Origin: Gigantopelta aegis
Taxonomy: Eukaryota > Mollusca > Gastropoda > Neomphalida > Peltospiridae
Reading direction: 5' to 3'
Assembly (NCBI RefSeq): GCF_016097555.1
Contig: NC_054707.1
Coordinates: forward strand, 83,316,653-83,380,652
DNA length: 64,000 nucleotides
This document shows, one piece after another, positions 26,809-39,279 of this stretch. Made by a program: the position numbers and the translations under genes. The notes under the pieces were generated by a model that was not told where the DNA came from, searched no databases, and worked only from the letters and a program-made list of their open reading frames with translations. Within the stretch, counting starts at the first letter, position 1; the number at the start of each line of letters is the position of its first letter.

Positions 26809-27163
26809 ATGAAGGGGTGAAATAATATAAATTTAACAAATGATGTTGCATCCCATAGTTCGTTCACCTTCAACACAAAAGCACTGATCTTAGCTATTTG
26901 TGTAACATATTTTCGACCATTACATTGCACGTCGTTAAATAACACTTGTGGTAGATCCAATATAGGCTCTATAATGTCTTTCAGTGCTTGTCGTATTTGT
27001 CCTAGATTACAACGCATTTAAAGCGAAACAGAAAAGGTTACATACCATAAAACGAGCGCCAATGACGTTAACAATATTTTCAACTAACGCTCTTTAAATC
27101 CCACAGAAATGGCATTCTAGCTCAAATCATTAAGACACTGATTACCGAGTTACTGGTAATACA

Positions 27164-28806
27164 GTAAAGAAACAACTGGTTTATTGTATAGCCTGTATTA
27201 CGACAACTGGTTTATGTATAGCCTGTATTACGACAACTAGTTTATTGTATAGCCTGTATTACGACAACTGGTTTATTGTATAGCCTGTATTACGACAACT
27301 GGTTTATTGTATAGCCTGTATTACGACAACTGGTTTATTGTATAGCCTGTATTACGAGAACTGGTTTATTGTATAGCCTGTATTACGACAACTGGTTTAT
27401 TGTATAGCCTGTATTACGACAACTGGTTTATTGTATAGCCTGTATTACGACAACTAGTTTATTGTATAGCCTGTATTACGACAACTAGTTTATTGTATAG
27501 CCTGTATTACGACAACTAGTTTATTGTATAGTCTGTATTACGACAACTGGTTTATTGTATAGCCTGTATTACGACAACTGGTTTATTGTATAGCCTGTAT
27601 TACGACAACTGGTTTATGTATAGCCTGTATTACGACAACTGGTTTATTGTATAGCCTGTATTACGACAACTGGTTTATTGTATAGCCTGTATTACGACAA
27701 CTAGTTTATTGTATAGCCTGTATTACGACAACTGGTTTATTGTATAGCCTGTATTACGACAACTGGTTTATGTATAGCCTGTATTACGACAACTGGTTTA
27801 TTGTATAGCCTGCATTACGACAACTGGTTTATTGTATAGCCTGCATTACGACAACTGGTTTATTGTATAGCCTGCATTACGACAACTAGTTTATTGTATA
27901 GCCTGTATTACGACAACTGGTTTATTGTATAGCCTGTATTACGACAACTGGTTTATTGTATAGCCTGTATTACGACAACTGGTTTATTGTATAGCCTGTA
28001 TTACGACAACTGGTTTATTGTATAGCCTGTATTACGACAACTGGTTTATTGTATAGCCTGTATTACGAGAACTGGTTTATTGTATAGCCTGTATTACGAC
28101 AACTGGTTTATTGTATAGCCTGTATTACGACAACTGGTTTATGTATAGCCTGTATTACGACAACTGGTTTATTGTATAGCCTGTATTACGACAACTGGTT
28201 TATTGTATAGCCTGTATTACGACAACTAGTTTATTGTATAGCCTGTATTACGACAACTAGTTTATTGTATAGCCTGTATTACGACAACTGGTTTATGTAT
28301 AGCCTGTATTACGACAACTGGTTTATTGTATAGCCTGTATTACGACAACTGGTTTATTGTATAGCCTGTATTACGACAACTAGTTTATTGTATAGCCTGT
28401 ATTACGACAACTAGTTTATTGTATAGCCTGTATTACGACAACTGGTTTATTGTATAGCCTGTATTACGACAACTGGTTTATGTATAGCCTGTATTACGAC
28501 AACTGGTTTATTGTATAGCCTGCATTACGACAACTGGTTTATTGTATATCCTGTATTACGACAACTGGTTTATTGTATAGCCTGTATTACGACAACTAGT
28601 TTATTGTATAGCCTGTATTACGACAACTGGTTTATTGTATAGCCTGTATTACGACAACTGGTTTATGTATAGCCTGTATTACGACAACTGGTTTATTGTA
28701 TAGCCTGTATTACGACAACTGGTTTATGTATAGCCTGTATTACGACAACTAGTTTATTGTATAGCCTGTATTATGACAACTGGTTTATTGTATAGCCTGT
28801 ATTATA
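27164..28806. repeat. 31-bp minisatellite, about 53 copies
   Basis: The unit is ACGACAACTGGTTTATTGTA plus TAGCCTGTATT. Variants are few: CTGG or CTAG, a 30-bp form with TTATGTATAG, and TGCATTAC. Blocks of the same variant order recur (for example around 27600-27800 and 28430-28560), showing growth by larger unequal exchanges. Units are directly adjacent with no spacers, so it is not CRISPR-like. Confidence 0.97.
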
Positions 28807-31428
28807 AGTACCAGTCGCTCATGATCGCACGTTTTTCAGTACCCGTGTTCTCGCTGAACTTAAAAACGTCATTATATTAAAAGATGCAATTAGTGGTAAA
28901 TATTGGAATAGATTTATAAAAGTACATTTTAGAAAAGATGATCTGAGGACAACTGAGTTGACTGCGTTAGCTCGTTGACTCCCGATTTCCGCGTCAACAT
29001 TCGTTTACACCATATTGAATTTACACATTTTACATCTTCGACAAAATCGAATTTCTGTGAAAATCTCTAAAGTTAATGCATTAATATGCACGTATTTACC
29101 CTTCTATGTCGATGCATCATCAAATCTATTTGTTTCACCGTTCAATTCCTCTCTCTTTATTTTGTACTTGCCTGAATAGACCAAAAGACATGTCGCTATC
29201 GATCATTGAAAAATTACTTTCTGGTTCGGCGGTAATTGCAATCTTTTCGTCTGCTTTTCAATTGCCAAATACTGTTCCACGTGTGAACCTGGGCTAATAT
29301 CCGGTTTTAAATAATTAGGCCACCATGAACTTCGTGGCACCAGCTGTTCTAATTTAATTCTTGCCCCGCAAACACATCCGGGCATTTATGACACTAAAGC
29401 GACCCAATCAGAGCTGGTCGTTACACCAATAGAATTTTATTTGCAGGAGTAATGGAAATGCGACCGTTCTGCGCATTCGCAATTGGTTTTCTTTGATTAC
29501 ACTTCCCTAACGAGGTGCAGGTCTTTTTCTTCTCTTCTGTTTCTTGCATGTTAGATTTGAAGGAATACACACAGACGTCTTCTATAAAGAAAGCTGCATT
29601 TGATAGCGAATACTATTAGTGCATCAGTGCACACTATTTAGAGATCAATATAGGCTGTTTTATTCTTTTAAAGAGCACACAAAAGATACATTGCATTAAA
29701 TATAAAAACTTAAAATTGTTAGTATGAATAAAAAGGTTATTTTAAAAGATAATTCAATCAAATTAAGGAACCATGCAATTATTTGAGATTTCATATCGAT
29801 AAAAACCAAACGAAATTAAGAGGAGGATAAATTGACCTTTGGCACAATCATTAGTGCTTGCAATGTTTTATTAAAGGAACCGAAGTGACTTCATAATACT
29901 TGATGTTGTTCAGGTGCATTCTTCGTGTTTATAGATCTGTTCTGTACGGAATGAAAGCATCTGTTGAAATGCACGTGATTTAACAGACTACCCCGAGTAT
30001 GTAGCCATTAACAGAGGATTAAATAACTTACAAGCAATACAGCTGGGTAATGAAACATTATATCGATACATTTATACATCTGCAATTCCTTTTAACGCAA
30101 TTATTTCAAATTGTATTTAGCGGTTGGAAAAAGAAAAACCCCGAAATAATACATACAAGATAATTAAAGATAAAAATCCATATTAAGCAACCACTTGAAT
30201 GATGAGAAATGCATTGCATATACTTGTACATTATTATATTTATGTAAGCTGATTGTAATTTTAATAACTAAGACTATACTGACTATTGATGCAGTCCTTT
30301 TAAATATGTTATTACAGATAAAAAGAAAAAATTAAGTCAAAGTAAAACAGTGGTAAAGGCATATTATCCATTTACTATTAGCGTCATTCGCTGAGCAGTA
30401 ATTATTTAGCGTATTGCTTATACCTTAACATGAGTTGTCTTTGTATTAAGGGACCTGGAAGGATGGGAAACAAAATCAAATAATATATATTTAGCGTATT
30501 CACTGAACTGTGTTTGCTTATTCACTTCATCGTTACTCACTCCCCCCCCCCCCCCCAAAAAAAAACAAAAAAAAAACCCAACATTCAAACAAGAGCTGCA
30601 AGGGTATCACGACACGGTATCATATCGATATATCAGTTGCAATAATATTCTTTCCTATCTGCGTGCTTGCTCGACCATTTAAATAACGTGCCACTATCCA
30701 CAACAGATTCAGACACGACCACTCCCGCCCATAGCCCACACTCTGGCTTCACCAGTAACCGCGTCCAGGGGCGGGGTATTCTCTAATAGTTCTATGTAAA
30801 GTGTGCAGACGTTGCTATAATGCCATTTGCAAACATAAATATAAAAACGTGTATGTATCGCAACATATCATATCGCAATCTCCCCGTATTGTTCCAAACT
30901 CTGGCGAAGACTCCATTGGAAGGAAACAATTCATGCAACAGAATACAGAAGGGCAACTGCACCCTCCAAATATATATATATATATGAAAATCGCCCCTTT
31001 AGTTTAATAGTGCTCTTTTGTTCAGCTGGATGAATCTCTAGAATACTTTGCTCTCATTCGTTTTACTGCCCCCACCCCAACCCCCCTCCAGATGTGTCAA
31101 CCCCCAACCCCCAAAGCAAAACCAACTAAGCGCTTGATTGATTTCCCTAGAGTAGATCTGTCCTTATCTGTTAGTAGCACACAATAGAGAGGTTTGGCAA
31201 CCACACCGTTACTGTTACGGATAGGGTCATCATTTTGAATGTACTTGGTGACGTCACAGCAGTTTGCTACTCGCTCGTTGAGATTTAAAGGCCTGCTACA
31301 TATAATACATGTTGTGGCTAATATATAATTTTAAATACCACAAATAAATAACACTTCCAGAATGCCGCCATCTTTCAGTTCCTAACCGTGCTGATCTGCT
31401 ACAGTAGCCAAACTATTAGTTATTATCG
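28807..31428. other. Non-coding DNA without recognised genes
   Basis: AT-rich sequence of about 2.6 kb. A CCCCCC/AAAAA homopolymer junction lies at about 30541-30580 and a short (AT)n at 30970-30983. I see no exon with conserved protein text and no element ends. Confidence 0.5.
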
Positions 31429-31672
31429 AACAGTAGTGGTGTGGTTGACTTTGTAAATTTGGCCCATTGCGATTATCCGTAACAGTAGTGGTGTGGTTGG
31501 CTTTGCAAATGTGGCCCATTGCGATTATCCGTAACAGTAGTGGTATGGTTGGCTTTGCAAATGTGGCCCATTGCGATTAACCGTAACAGTAGTGGTGTGG
31601 TTGGCTTTGTAAATGTGGCCCATTGCGATTATCCGTAACAGTAGTGGTGTGGTTGGCTTTGTAAATGAAACC
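31429..31672. repeat. 52-bp minisatellite, five copies
   Basis: The unit is CAGTAGTGGTGTGGTTGGCT followed by TTGCAAATGTGGCCCATTGCGATTATCCGTAA. Copies are nearly identical. Confidence 0.95.
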
Positions 31673-32160
31673 TCTCTTATAACACAGCCAAAACTTGAGC
31701 CATTTCGAATACTGACAAACAACAAAACAACAAAATCCATCGTATTTTTCGATTCGTGTAATGAGCTAAGATATATTAAATCCAATATGTTTATTTCCAT
31801 AGTATGTAAAGTAGACGTATACGTTTGCATACGTCATAAGAATACAGTGCAATAAAAAGATAATTTGTTATTAAAGTGATGTATTTCTGACTGGATAATA
31901 CAACAATACGCCGTACAGCAATACAGCGTACACCAACTTTATCTCGGCCATAAGCACTACATTTAATAGTTCTTTAGGTTACACACCACCATTAATTACT
32001 CCATGGAGTTTAATACAATTTCTATGTCAGAATATATTCTGTGAAAAATACAATACTATATAGAGGGTTATGTGACTACTAATTTTAGGGAGTGCTCTCA
32101 ACTGACAAGTACTGTGTGAAACATCAGCACAGGTCCACCACGGCATTTTTTAGTTAAAAG

Positions 32161-32415
32161 CAAGCACGGCAGAAGCAAGTAGACATTGGGTGGGGTGGAT
32201 GGGGTGGATGGTGTGGGGGGCTCATTGAGATCGAGGGCGCAAAGCAAAATTTCTAGGGGGTTCGAAGGTATGCTTCCCCGTAAACGTTTGAACACTAGAT
32301 GTGCTGAAATGCAATTTCCTGCATTCTACAAGTACAATTCATCTCTGCCTAAAAATGTACTACCAATATTATGTTTGATTCAGCCCCTCCCCCCTCCACT
32401 GCTCCGCCGTACCTG
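32161..32415. mobile_element. MITE of the CAGGYACGGCRGAAGCA family (older copy)
   Basis: It shares AAGCACGGCAGAAGCAAGTA, GCAAAATTTCTAGGG and CCCGTAAACGTTTG with the copy at 60875. The ends are inverted (CTCCGCCGTACCTG at the right). Internal GGGGTGGAT repeats make it longer than the other copy. No clear target duplication is seen. Confidence 0.75.
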
Positions 32416-33235
32416 GTAACAATGTTCGTGCCTTATCACCACCTCGTGTTGCTGTTATACAAGTGCCACTATACCACTTACACAGTTGTTATCAGTTAAT
32501 ACTACACATAACAAGTAACTTGAAATCATTGGCTATTTAAATGCTACAGAGGTCATTCTACGTATAAACATCAAAGAAAGATTTTAAAAAGCACATCAGA
32601 ATTGTGTAGTATTTTGTTTTTATAAGGAATTATTTCCAAAACGGGATTATATTAAACTGCGTAACGACACGACAGACGGTGGTGTGTTGCCTAAGTACAT
32701 GCACGTGTATCAGGCTAACAGAACGATACAGCAATACGCCACACAGTACAACAGCACGGTACATATTCTTACAATAATATAATAAAAATAAATATTCGTT
32801 AAACAAGTATACCAAAACCAAACTGAACAGTACACAAATACATCGTACAAATGAACGCCCTGTCGAAGTTAAGCAGCAAAAATAACATCATTTACAGTCA
32901 CATAGCTATACCGTTAAGTTTAAAAGTGTTCTTCTTTTTGTGATAGAAGCATTTAACTTTGTGTACACTGGTACTAGTATACTAGAATACTGAAAGAAAA
33001 ATGCTAATATGTTTATAATTGGTACCCATCATGAAAGTCTTCCAGGGCTTTAGATCTCACTAACAGGTTCTCAATGGGCTTTTTGTCTGTTCTGAACACA
33101 CCGATGTCTTGCTAGTTCATTGTGATAACAGCTGGTAAAGAGTTGTATCACAAATGTATTTCAAGTTATTTCAATCTAATTACAGCTTAACATTCCGTTG
33201 ATTTTCAGGTGAAATGTTTTGAGGTTAGTCTGTTT
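32416..33235. other. Non-coding DNA
   Basis: AT-rich, no exon or element recognised. Confidence 0.5.
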
Positions 33236-33385
33236 GTACTTAATTTGGGCTTTCATATTTTGGGTATAGATGTACTTAATTTGGGCTTTCATATTTTGGG
33301 TATAGATATACTTAATTTGGGCTTTCATATTTTGGGTATAGATGTACTTAATTTGGGTTTTCTTATTTTGGGTATAGATATACTT
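33236..33385. repeat. 36-bp minisatellite, about four copies
   Basis: The unit is TACTTAATTTGGGCTTTCAT plus ATTTTGGGTATAGATG. Because 36 is a multiple of 3, it gives a repeated peptide in one frame, but there is no support for a gene. Confidence 0.95.
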
Positions 33386-34276
33386 ATTTCGAGCACGCTC
33401 TTTATCGCTTCAGCTTTCCTAGCAACCTTGGTTTTCACAGAAACGTGCATTTTAATCCAATAAAAATAACAAGGAGTGCATAAATATAAAATAGTTCATC
33501 CCACCTGAAATGTCATAGAGAACATTGAATTCTGCACACATTCGATGTGTTACATTATGTATAGTTTGTAAAATTTTAATATTTATATTTGTCTTATTTT
33601 TATAATGTCCCGCGTCATTCAGTAAACCAGTACACCGTACAGCACGACATGAAGAACGTCAACTACGTCGTCCTATTTTAAATTGATCATTATTTCTAAA
33701 CTGAAGTATTTCTTTCCTCTTACACTATTATTTTAAACCTAACCCATTTTCTATCATTCTTCTTGTGCATTGTTTAGTACAGTGTTTGCTACTTTTCAGG
33801 GGCGTACCTAGGCTTTAGAAAGGTGTGGTCAGCAGTTATTCCGTGTGTTAAAGCGCTAAGCAAGTTGAAAAGTATACTTAATTGAGTCGTACATTGCAAC
33901 ATAGGTAATTACATCCATGATTTTAGTCCCATTCAATAAAATTTAAAACTAAGCACTGTAACGCTCTGTCCAAAAGTAATAAAATAAATAAATAAATACA
34001 TACATACCTAAATAATTTAATACATAAATAAATAAATAATAAACAAATACATAAACAATTTAATATATAAAGAAAGAAACAAAAATAAGAAAACAACAAA
34101 TAAACTAAATCATGTCACACACATAAATAGTAGTTACCATTTAATACATTATCATCAATAATTTCAGTAGTTATAAACATCAATAATTTGATCACAGACA
34201 TATATGACATATTGGTATTATACAATCGGTGTAGCCACTGTCACGGTCACTGTCACTGATCGCTGTTCGCGGTTCC
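33386..34276. other. Non-coding DNA with a possible element end
   Basis: CAGGGGCGTACCTAGGCTTT at about 33798 looks like the start of a dispersed element of the GGGGCGTA type, but I cannot find its partner end. AAATA and ACATA tetra/pentanucleotides run from 33970 to 34080. Confidence 0.4.
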
Positions 34277-34335
34277 GACGCCATATAACCGTAAATAAAA
34301 TGTATTGAGTGCGTCGTTAAATAAACATTTCCTGA
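34277..34335 (+). mobile_element. SINE tail fragment
   Basis: ACGCCATATAACCGTAAATA, AAATG.ATTGAGTGCGTCG and TTAAATAAACATTTCC match the 3' end of the SINE at 48020 (opposite orientation). Only the last 55 bp or so are present. Confidence 0.8.
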
Positions 34336-34865
34336 TCGCTGTAGGTAGAAAAGTGCGTCTAGATAACCACGCCATAGTTCTAAACATTAGTGTATAAGGG
34401 AGCTCTTTTATTTGTTTCATTACTTAACAGATAAGAAGTAACTAATTTGTAACCACAAAAAACTAGTTTTAATCCCGTTCTCACAATCCATACTTTAAAA
34501 ACTACTTTAAAGACATCGTTTGAAATTTCTACCGAAAGGTGTCATATGAAACCAACCATCTCAAATGAATTATAGAACAGTCTATAGAATAATAATAATT
34601 ATATTAATCTTCATAAAACAATATGATGATGATGTCGAAGATATGATATTTTATCGAAAGCGCACAGTTAGCAGATTACCCGAGTGTTTCCAATATAACA
34701 TTTCAAAAATTAGATCTTCTATTTTAACCTCATTTTAGCATTTGTCATTTTGTAAATAAAAGAAAAAAAGCAACGACTTTTTCAAAAAAAAAAACCAACG
34801 AAGAAGAAAGAGAAAGAAGATGAAAAACGAAAGAAGAAATTAATAAGAAAAATTAATGAAATGAA

Positions 34866-36140
34866 CAGGGTTGAAAATTAACATGAAAACTATTGTCGCC
34901 AGCAGGGCCAGTTGAAGAAAAATCTTACTGGCCCTTCTCAAATTCAACTAGCCCTACAATTTAACTGCACAGCGAAAATCAAAATTTGAATTTTCTTTGT
35001 TGAATAATAACCATGTGTAATAATAGCCATGTATATAGACCGTTTGCGTCGAAAGGAAAACGATGAATTGCCATGTAACTTCATAAGGAATGAAGTTAAA
35101 ATTCATATTAAATTAACATATTATTAAGTTTTAAACCCATACCAACCCAAATAACTTTTTTTTTGAAAAAGAAATCCATTACAAATAAAAATATTTCATT
35201 ACAAATTACAATTAAATGATACAGATTAAATATCATTTTTAATACAGGTAAAGAAAAATGCTAGAACAGCCAATGTATGCAGCTTGACGTGCACTGTCTC
35301 TGAAGTAATCGATAATGCAGTATAAAGAAACTAAAGCCTTAAAAGGTAGAACTGCCGCGTGTTTTAGTAAATTAGTTTGGGAGTGGCAGTCCTCTTTATG
35401 GCGATGCAAGAGGGATGAACTCTCCGGTAAAGGATTTCCTCGGGGTTGGCTGTCCTCCTATAGACAAGGCACTAGATAAAGATTGATAGAATCATCCACT
35501 ATTCCATATATTTTGTCGTTCAGATTTATCTTAGATGTTCCATCAAGATTTAACCCATACAATTTAATAAATATATATATTTTTTTCTTTACACTGAACT
35601 TCCACAAAAAAGTTATTTCAGATGGTATGGGTTTATAATTTAATAAATTATTACGTTTTTATATGAATTTTATATTTGCATGCCAATTACTAGTAATTGA
35701 CTTTAGGAATAATCTCTGTAGTAATGGGAAAATGTCATTGTTAGTGTGAATTAGAACTACAAGATAAATTTTGATTTTGTTCCAGAATAAAATACAAGTA
35801 AGCTAATTAAACAGGATTAATTTGTTCCATAATATTTTAAAATGTCAAAACATAGGTCTATTAGATAATTATGGTGTATCCAGTCCATTCCATTCTGAGT
35901 CTGGTCAGTCTGGCGCTGTCAAAATATAGAACATGTTCAATAATATCGTCTCCTGCCAGAATTGTAGTTCGCTGTTGTCACATTGGTCATTCGATTCAGT
36001 TTTAGTGCGTTTCTTTTTTTAACTGTTACCATACTCGGCACTCTAAAATCGATGGTCGCCCAACGGACTACCTTTATAAAATTCTTAGTCGCTCTTAGCC
36101 AATAAAGGTCGCCACGGGCGACTGCTAATTTTCAACCCTG
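34866..36140. mobile_element. hAT-like non-autonomous DNA transposon
   Basis: The ends are inverted: CAGGGTTGAAAATTA at the left and TAATTTTCAACCCTG at the right. Subterminal GTCGCCAGCAGGGCCAGTTG and CGCCACGGGCGAC words are also related. CAGGG termini are typical of hAT elements. No transposase text is found in the 1.27 kb. An 8-bp target duplication is not clear; ATGAA occurs just outside both ends. Confidence 0.72.
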
Positions 36141-36504
36141 CATGAAGAAGAAAAGGAGGAGGAAAAGAAGAAATAAAGAAAGAAGAAAACAACCAGTCGC
36201 CTTCCCCAGTCGTTATGCCATCGACATAAACACATCAATCACTAAAGGCACAACTACATATTCTATTGGTCAAAGCCCCCGTTTTAGCAGCACATTTCCC
36301 GTGTTTATCTGAGACACAAAGAGAAAAGAAACAATATCACTTGGAACCTCGTTGTCCAACTTATTCGTCGGTGAAAACAAATGATCCATAAAACTCAAGT
36401 GCCTGCGATACATATCTAATTTTCAAACAAGAAATAGTTCCGAAGTAAAACATTGACCTAATGCGGCTAGTGCAAGGCGGTGGCCTTACTCGTAGACTAC
36501 AGTT

Positions 36505-36902
36505 ATCACTATATAATGAATGTGTGTGTTTTCTTTGAAGTGACCTTCAGTCGACGATTATCTTGTATAATGAATGTGTGTGTTTTCTTTTAAGTGACCT
36601 TCAGTCGACGATTATCTTGTATAATGAATGTGTGTGTTTTCTTTGAAGTGACCTTCAGTCGACGATTATCTTGTATAAATAATGTGTGTGTTTTCTTTGA
36701 AGTGACCTTCAGTCGACGATTATCTTGTATAAATAATGTGTGTGTTTTCTTTGAAGTGACCTTCAGTCGACGATTATCTTGTATAATTAATGTGTGGGTT
36801 TTTTTTTTGAAGTGAGCTTCTGTCGACGATTATCTTGTATAATGAATGTGTGTGTTTTCTTTTAAGTGACCTTCAGTCGACGATTATAATCTTGTATAAG
36901 TA
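36505..36902. repeat. 53-bp minisatellite, seven to eight copies
   Basis: The unit is GAAGTGACCTTCAGTCGACG plus ATTATCTTGTATAATGAATGTGTGTGTTTTCTT, with small variants (TAAATAATG, TTTTAAG). Confidence 0.95.
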
Positions 36903-37155
36903 ATGTCAATCGTTCCGCTGCGGTACCACGACAATCTATCAACACCATGGCGGACCAAATTGTATTACTTTCTTGCCATGGTAGCCCAAGTGGCATTACA
37001 TGTTATATAACACTTATTACACATACATATATTTTAATAATGTTAATAATCATCGGTCAATACGAATAGGCTAATAGCATAATGTATGAACTGACCAGAT
37101 AGTATTATTTTCAGAATCTTTACAGAATATAATTAAATAAGTGTAGATAATTTAA

Positions 37156-37238
<83 letters not shown>

Positions 37239-38335
37239 TGATAGGCCTTAAGAACCACCTTAATACATTTGACCTGATTTTGACAAAACTCGAGGTAGCA
37301 TATTCTGTTCTGCAAATTGTAACAGGAAACATTTGTATCACATTCTCCTTTAATTTCCACAGTTATTCACAATTGTTATATTTATAACAGTGAAATCACG
37401 TTGAAGTTCAATAACGACATCTAACTTCATATGCGTCTTTACTAGTATTTATTAATAAACTGTAAATTCAACAGAAATATGTAAAGGTATTAATTTCAAT
37501 CTTCCGGTATAGAAACACAAATAATAAATAAATAAATAAATAAATAAATAATAAAACATTAATGTCAATGTGAATAGCTCGACTACGTTCTGATATAGAC
37601 TTATTGAGAATTAATAAAGCACCAAGTTTTCAGCGTGTTTGTTATTAATTTGAACAAATAAGCCGAGCTAAAAGCACACGAATAATTATGATAAAAAACG
37701 CATCTACAAAGAGCTACAAACAAGAATAAACCCAACCTTTGAACGTTATTAAATATAACGACAAAATATCTTAAAGCTATGAGAGTGAGAAAGAAATTTG
37801 TCAAAAACTAATAGCTATGTCATAATATTCATCGAATAATAAGTTTAAATGTTCATCTACATCCTAATATAAATAGACATGGTCAAAGAAAGCAGACCAT
37901 TCGTAAGAAAACAGCGTAAATCTGGATTAGGAATAGTTAAAAAACCCCAAAAAACCCACACACAAAAAACCCACGACAGTATGCTTGTATCTAGGCCCAA
38001 GTGCAGAATTTGCACGAAGAATATTGAATATTACTATTGATGAACAATTAGTGCCAAAACTAGTTTTAAGACACCGAGGGCCTTGTGTGGATGAACGGTC
38101 TCCAAGAGAATGTATACCCACGGTCTGTGTGCATGGATGTCGATAGAAGGGCGGGACCGGGGTAGGGATGGAGCGAGGGGTGCGTGCGCTCCTGTCGTAC
38201 ACACCCCTGGGCCTGTCCTATCACGCACCTCACAGTTATATTATATACAGTAACACACGATGGAAAGAACACTACACGGTGAGGAATACCCGAGGAAATA
38301 GACAGTAACCGTGTCCCATGCGACAGCAATCAAAG
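36903..38335. other. Non-coding DNA with a (GA)n tract
   Basis: Pure (GA)n at 37159-37236 and (AAAT)n at about 37520-37550. No exon or element ends recognised. Confidence 0.6.
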
Positions 38336-38860
38336 CATATTAAAGCTGTTCTAGTATAATGTATAACATTGTAATATTATCAACGTGAATGAAGTAAATA
38401 TATATGTACTGTATGGTATTGTAGTTTTTAAATGTGTCGAAATACTCTAGTAGATGTAGTCGGACATTGTGATATAACAATAGTAATAAAGTAAAAATTA
38501 CATCAGATGCGGATCGGAGGGGGGGGGGGGAGGGGGGCAGGGGCCACCCATAATTTTGCGACAGTTATAATTTTATTATATATTAATGTTCATTTTTTTA
38601 CGATCCCTTCCAAACTTCCCCCAAAGTTCCATTGGCATTCCGCCTAATGTCATTGCCCCCCCCCCCCCAAATGGATTTTCTGGTTCCGCCACTGTACATG
38701 TACTGTATGGTATTGCAGTTTTCAAACGTGTCGAAATACTCTAGTAGATAGTCGGACATTGTGATATATCAATAGTAATAAAGTGAATAAGTACATATAG
38801 AATATAGTATGACAGACTTTTAAAAAGGTTCTAGTATAATGTCTGACATTGTAATTCGGA
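38336..38860. repeat. Direct duplication split by a MITE
   Basis: Segment 38406-38498 (GTACTGTATGGTATTGTAGT ... AATAGTAATAAAGT) recurs at 38700-38786 with a few differences. TTCTAGTATAATGT..ACATTGTAAT occurs both before the first copy (38349) and after the second (38829). A MITE sits exactly between the copies. Confidence 0.85.
38504..38694. mobile_element. MITE, CAG...CTG ends, 5-bp TSD TACAT
   Basis: It begins CAGATGCGGATCGGAGGGGG and ends TGGTTCCGCCACTG, imperfect inverted ends of the type CAGTGGCGGAACCA. TACAT is duplicated at 38499-38503 and 38695-38699. At 191 bp it is non-coding, with G and C runs near both ends. It has the same build as 58239-58436. Confidence 0.82.
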
Positions 38861-39279
38861 ATTGTAGGAACAAAGGTCAACAGATTCATTATCGTAGTAC
38901 AACGATTATTCATATGAAATCGATAGTGTTTTGTATATCGACAGACAAGAGAAAAAACCAAATAAAAAAGAAAGATGAAAGATAATTGGCTGAGAACGAC
39001 GCCTGCGCCCATCAACAACCTATGAGAAGTTGCGTACAATGAGCACCCAATACTTGTATGTGCATATTATACGTGGTAAGTATATTAAACATCAAACATC
39101 TGCAAAATCCAACAACTGAGTCGTGTTCAGGGAACCGGTCGCTCGCAGTCGCTCGCAACTTTGGTTTTTGCACCTATCGTTCAATACGTGCTAATTGGTA
39201 GATGAGCATGGTAGATGCCAGTCAAACTGTTGGCGAGCGCTCGCCCCCTGAATACATGCCTTATTTAGTATTTCCTCTC
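38861..39279. other. 3' flank of the receptor gene
   Basis: Downstream of the receptor stop on the minus strand; it should hold the 3' UTR. GTCGCTCGCAGTCGCTCGCA at 39137-39157 is a small duplication. No clear AATAAA was identified on the minus strand. Confidence 0.4.

Noticed and set aside
27164-28806. CRISPR-like array
   Set aside because: The 31-bp units are directly adjacent with no unique spacers, and the DNA is eukaryotic nuclear.
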